Assembly: GCA_015662785.1 (NCBI GenBank)
Contig: DQTM01000189.1
Location: 1 to 7,720, forward strand
DNA length: 7,720 nt
Origin: Sulfurospirillum arcachonense
GTDB lineage: Bacteria; Campylobacterota; Campylobacteria; Campylobacterales; Sulfurospirillaceae
Direction of reading: 5' to 3'
Shown here: piece by piece, positions 5,174 to 7,720 of the stretch
Layout of the letters: each line of letters opens with the position of its first letter
Position numbering within the stretch: the first letter of the stretch is position 1
Program-made: the position numbers and the translations under genes
The notes under the pieces: model-generated
Databases searched by the model: none
Told to the model about the DNA's origin: nothing
What the model saw: the letters and a program-made list of their open reading frames with translations, nothing else

Positions 5174-7720
5174 ATGAAAAACATTTTTACAAAATTATCT
5201 ATTTTGACTGCTTCTACTGCACTGTTAGCGACTATGTCGGTAGCATCGGGTGGAACGATAGAAAAGATAATGAAAGAGAGAGGTCTTAGCGAACAAGATC
5301 TTGTTAGAGCGGCTAAGACATACTTACCAACAGGTGGGCGTGATGAGTTCGTTGTGTTTAGTTCAGGTGGACAGAGTGGCCAGATATTGGTTTATGGCGT
5401 TCCATCAATGAGACTTTTAAAATATATTGCTGTATTTACTCCAGAACCATGGCAAGGTTATGGTTTTGATGAAGAGAGTAAAAAAGTATTAAGACAAGGT
5501 AATATTAGAGGTAGAGAGATAAACTGGGGTGATACTCACCATCCAGCACTTTCTGAAACTGATGGTAAATATGATGGTAAATGGCTAGTTATTCAAGATA
5601 AGGCAAATCCAAGAATTGCTGTCATAGATTTAGCAGATTTTGAAACAAAACAGATTGTTGTTAATCCGATTTTTAAATCAGATCATGGTGGATCATTTTT
5701 TACACAAAATAGTGAGTATATTTTAGAAGCATCTCAGTATGCAGCTCCATTTGACAATAATTATCACCCAATTGAGGATTATAAAGAGACTTATCGTGGT
5801 GGTGTTACAATGTGGAAATTTGATCCAAAAATTGGTAGAATTGATGAAGAAAAGTCATTTACAATAGAATTTCCTCCATATATGCAAGATTTAACAGATG
5901 CTGGTAAGTTTATATCTTATGGATGGGGCTTTACTAACTCATTTAACACTGAAATGTATACTGGTGGTATAGAAGTTGGAATGCCTCCATTTGAAGCTGG
6001 TATGAGCAGAAATGATACTGACTTTTTACATGTATACAATTGGAAGAAATTAGCTGAAGTTGCAAAAGATCCAAAAAATGTAAAAATAGTCAATGGACAT
6101 AGAATTGTTCCTATGGACGTGGCTATTAAAAATGATGCACTATTTTTAATCCCAGAACCAAAGTCGCCTCATGGTGTTGATGTTGACCCAACAGGTCAAT
6201 ATATCGTGGTTTGTGGTAAGCTAGATACTCATGCTTCAGTTTATGATTTTAAAAAGATTCAAAAACTAATAGCAGATAAAGAGTATGCAGGAAGAGATCC
6301 TTATGGTATACCTATCTTAGATATGAAAAAAGCACTTCATGGACAGGTAGAATTAGGACTAGGACCTCTACACAACCAGTATTCTCCTGTAGATGGTGAG
6401 ATTTATACATCTTTATATGTTGATTCTCAAGTTGTAAAGTGGAATTTTAAAACTCTAAAAGTTTTAGATAAAGAAAATGTTCACTATAACATTGGTCACC
6501 TTGCAGGTATGGAAGGAAAGTCAGCTGATCCTCAAGGAAAGTATATAATTGCGCTCAATAAACTTTCTATCGATAGATTTCAGCCAGTTGGTCCTCTTCA
6601 TCCACAAAATCATCAGTTGATTGATATTAGTGGAAAGACTATGGATTTGTTAGTTGATATGCCAATACCTCTTGGTGAGCCTCATCAAGCAGTTGCAATT
6701 CGTGCTAGTAAACTACATCCTCGTGTAAGATATCCAATGGGTTTAAACACTAGAACAGGTGAAATTCATAAAGGTAAAACTTTAGCAGGTCAAGAGAGAG
6801 TTGAGAGAAATGGTAATAAAGTTACTATTTATTCAACACTTGTAAGATCTCACATAAATCCTGAGAGAGTTACAGTAAATAAAGGTGATGAAATTACATG
6901 GTACTTGACAAATCTAGAACGTGCTCAAGATGAGACTCACGGTTTTACAGTTGATCATCACAATGTACATGCTTCACTTGAACCAGGTAAAACTTCAACT
7001 GTAAAGTTTATAGCTGATAAAGAAGGTATATTCCCTTACTATTGTACAGAATTTTGTTCAGCACTTCACCTTGAAATGATGGGTTATTTGATGGTAAAAG
7101 ATCCTAACAAAAAATATGTTAGTGCTCAAAAACTTAAAATGAAAACAATGAGTAAAGCAGAGTTAAAAGCAGAGTACGATAAGACAGCTTCTGTCAATAC
7201 TGCAACTGACGCTGTTATTCAAAGTGTAGTTAAATTCTTAAAAGAGAATCATTATGAGAAGTATCCAGTTGTTAAAGCGCTTGTAGTTGATGCACTTGAT
7301 CAATATGGAAAAATTCCAGGACAGAAAAAACTTTCAGATGAAGCTTTAAAAAAAGGCGATATTGAAAAAGCAATTCTTTTTGAAAACATGATTTGGCAGT
7401 ATATGATTAAGACTGCAGATGTTGGAATCAGAGCAAAAGATACCCTTGTAAGATTGATTGCTACGAAACAATCTCCTGCTGTAGTAGCCGGTGAAGCTGC
7501 ATTTGCTGAGGGTGGTTGTAGTGGTTGTCACGTTATTGGAAAAGTTAGTTCAGGTCCTGATTTAACTGGTGTCCTTTCCCGTCATGAGAATGGCGAAAAA
7601 TGGGTTGCTGAGTTTATTAAGAATCCAAATCACAAGTATGATGAGCCTTATATTGGAGCAATGATAGATTATTTCAATCTAAAAATGCCTAATCAAAATA
7701 TGAGTGACCAAGAAATTCAA
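5174..7720 (+). CDS. nosZ: Nitrous oxide reductase, clade II with C-terminal cytochrome c (cNosZ), 3' cut by window edge
   Basis: NosZ reduces N2O to N2 in the periplasm, the last step of denitrification. The 849 visible residues are probably short of the full length by only a few to twenty. A Sec signal peptide (KLSILTASTALLATMSVA, cleavage after about A24) lacks the twin-arginine motif of clade I enzymes. In the seven-bladed propeller (about 60-560) the likely CuZ ligands are H122/H123, H171, H333 (SPHG), H400 (LGPLH), H442 and H504 (GEPH), assigned by spacing to known NosZ. The cupredoxin domain has H589 (THGF), C624, C628, H632 and M635 for CuA, with Glu626 where clade I has Trp. The C-terminal cytochrome c has CSGCH (782-786) and a probable axial M838. 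Start ATG 5174; GTG 5171 is an alternative. Accessory nos genes are expected beyond the edge. Confidence 0.96.
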   Translation, partial: MKNIFTKLSILTASTALLATMSVASGGTIEKIMKERGLSEQDLVRAAKTYLPTGGRDEFVVFSSGGQSGQILVYGVPSMRLLKYIAVFTPEPWQGYGFDEESKKVLRQGNIRGREINWGDTHHPALSETDGKYDGKWLVIQDKANPRIAVIDLADFETKQIVVNPIFKSDHGGSFFTQNSEYILEASQYAAPFDNNYHPIEDYKETYRGGVTMWKFDPKIGRIDEEKSFTIEFPPYMQDLTDAGKFISYGWGFTNSFNTEMYTGGIEVGMPPFEAGMSRNDTDFLHVYNWKKLAEVAKDPKNVKIVNGHRIVPMDVAIKNDALFLIPEPKSPHGVDVDPTGQYIVVCGKLDTHASVYDFKKIQKLIADKEYAGRDPYGIPILDMKKALHGQVELGLGPLHNQYSPVDGEIYTSLYVDSQVVKWNFKTLKVLDKENVHYNIGHLAGMEGKSADPQGKYIIALNKLSIDRFQPVGPLHPQNHQLIDISGKTMDLLVDMPIPLGEPHQAVAIRASKLHPRVRYPMGLNTRTGEIHKGKTLAGQERVERNGNKVTIYSTLVRSHINPERVTVNKGDEITWYLTNLERAQDETHGFTVDHHNVHASLEPGKTSTVKFIADKEGIFPYYCTEFCSALHLEMMGYLMVKDPNKKYVSAQKLKMKTMSKAELKAEYDKTASVNTATDAVIQSVVKFLKENHYEKYPVVKALVVDALDQYGKIPGQKKLSDEALKKGDIEKAILFENMIWQYMIKTADVGIRAKDTLVRLIATKQSPAVVAGEAAFAEGGCSGCHVIGKVSSGPDLTGVLSRHENGEKWVAEFIKNPNHKYDEPYIGAMIDYFNLKMPNQNMSDQEIQ

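Noticed and set aside
5098..5289. Small plus-strand frame overlapping the nosZ start
   Set aside because: It begins within the FNR box and promoter, has no ribosome binding site, and overlaps the nosZ signal peptide in another frame.
7346..7531. Minus-strand frame opposite the nosZ cytochrome domain
   Set aside because: It is a shadow of the coding strand that carries CSGCH; the product is Thr/Ser/Cys-rich and unrecognisable.

Overview
The window is AT-rich and looks like a marine, sulfur-oxidising Campylobacterota (epsilonproteobacterial) chromosome, most likely Sulfurimonas or a close relative. This rests on three things: a Sec-exported nitrous oxide reductase with a fused C-terminal cytochrome c (the Wolinella/Sulfurimonas 'cNosZ' type), a histidine kinase with the H-box HQWRQPL that is common in this phylum, and the overall base and codon composition. 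The assignment is from recognition, not from a search.

Region 1 (1-2580) is accessory DNA. It begins with the 3' part of a DUF2971-family gene running in from the left edge. Next is a complete mqsRA toxin-antitoxin operon with its own promoter and an MqsA-type operator. Three bases after the mqsA stop lies a hairpin that resembles an integron attC site. A 419-bp gap (1388-1806) has no convincing intact gene. It holds this hairpin, a possible decayed reading frame, a short repeat of the kind found with REP-associated tyrosine transposases, and two pairs of the palindrome TACATGTA. A second two-gene module follows: an unrecognised 135-residue acidic, probably helical protein overlapping a RelE/ParE-fold toxin, driven by an extended -10 promoter. 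Two small hairpins lie in the convergent gap after it.

Region 2 (2689-5034) is a divergent two-component pair. The minus-strand kinase has an N-terminal periplasmic domain with a NarX/PilJ-like segment, then PAS, HisKA-like and ATPase domains. The plus-strand response regulator has a receiver and an OmpR-like winged helix. Their 75-bp shared promoter region contains a near-perfect palindrome.

Region 3 (5035-7720) is the start of the nos operon. A consensus FNR-type box (TTGAT-N4-ATCAA) sits 41.5 bp upstream of the start point predicted from a TATAAT box, the class II activator position. The nosZ gene then runs off the right edge, probably lacking only its last few codons. All expected CuZ, CuA and heme ligands that fall inside the window can be seen.

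Taken together, an energy-metabolism operon (N2O respiration) with anaerobic control and a neighbouring, possibly N-oxide-responsive, sensor pair abuts an island of toxin-antitoxin modules with traces of mobile DNA. The least explained observations are the overuse of TACATGTA (seven copies, six in pairs, one 16-bp version repeated exactly in a promoter and in a coding sequence) and the orphan partner of the RelE-like toxin.
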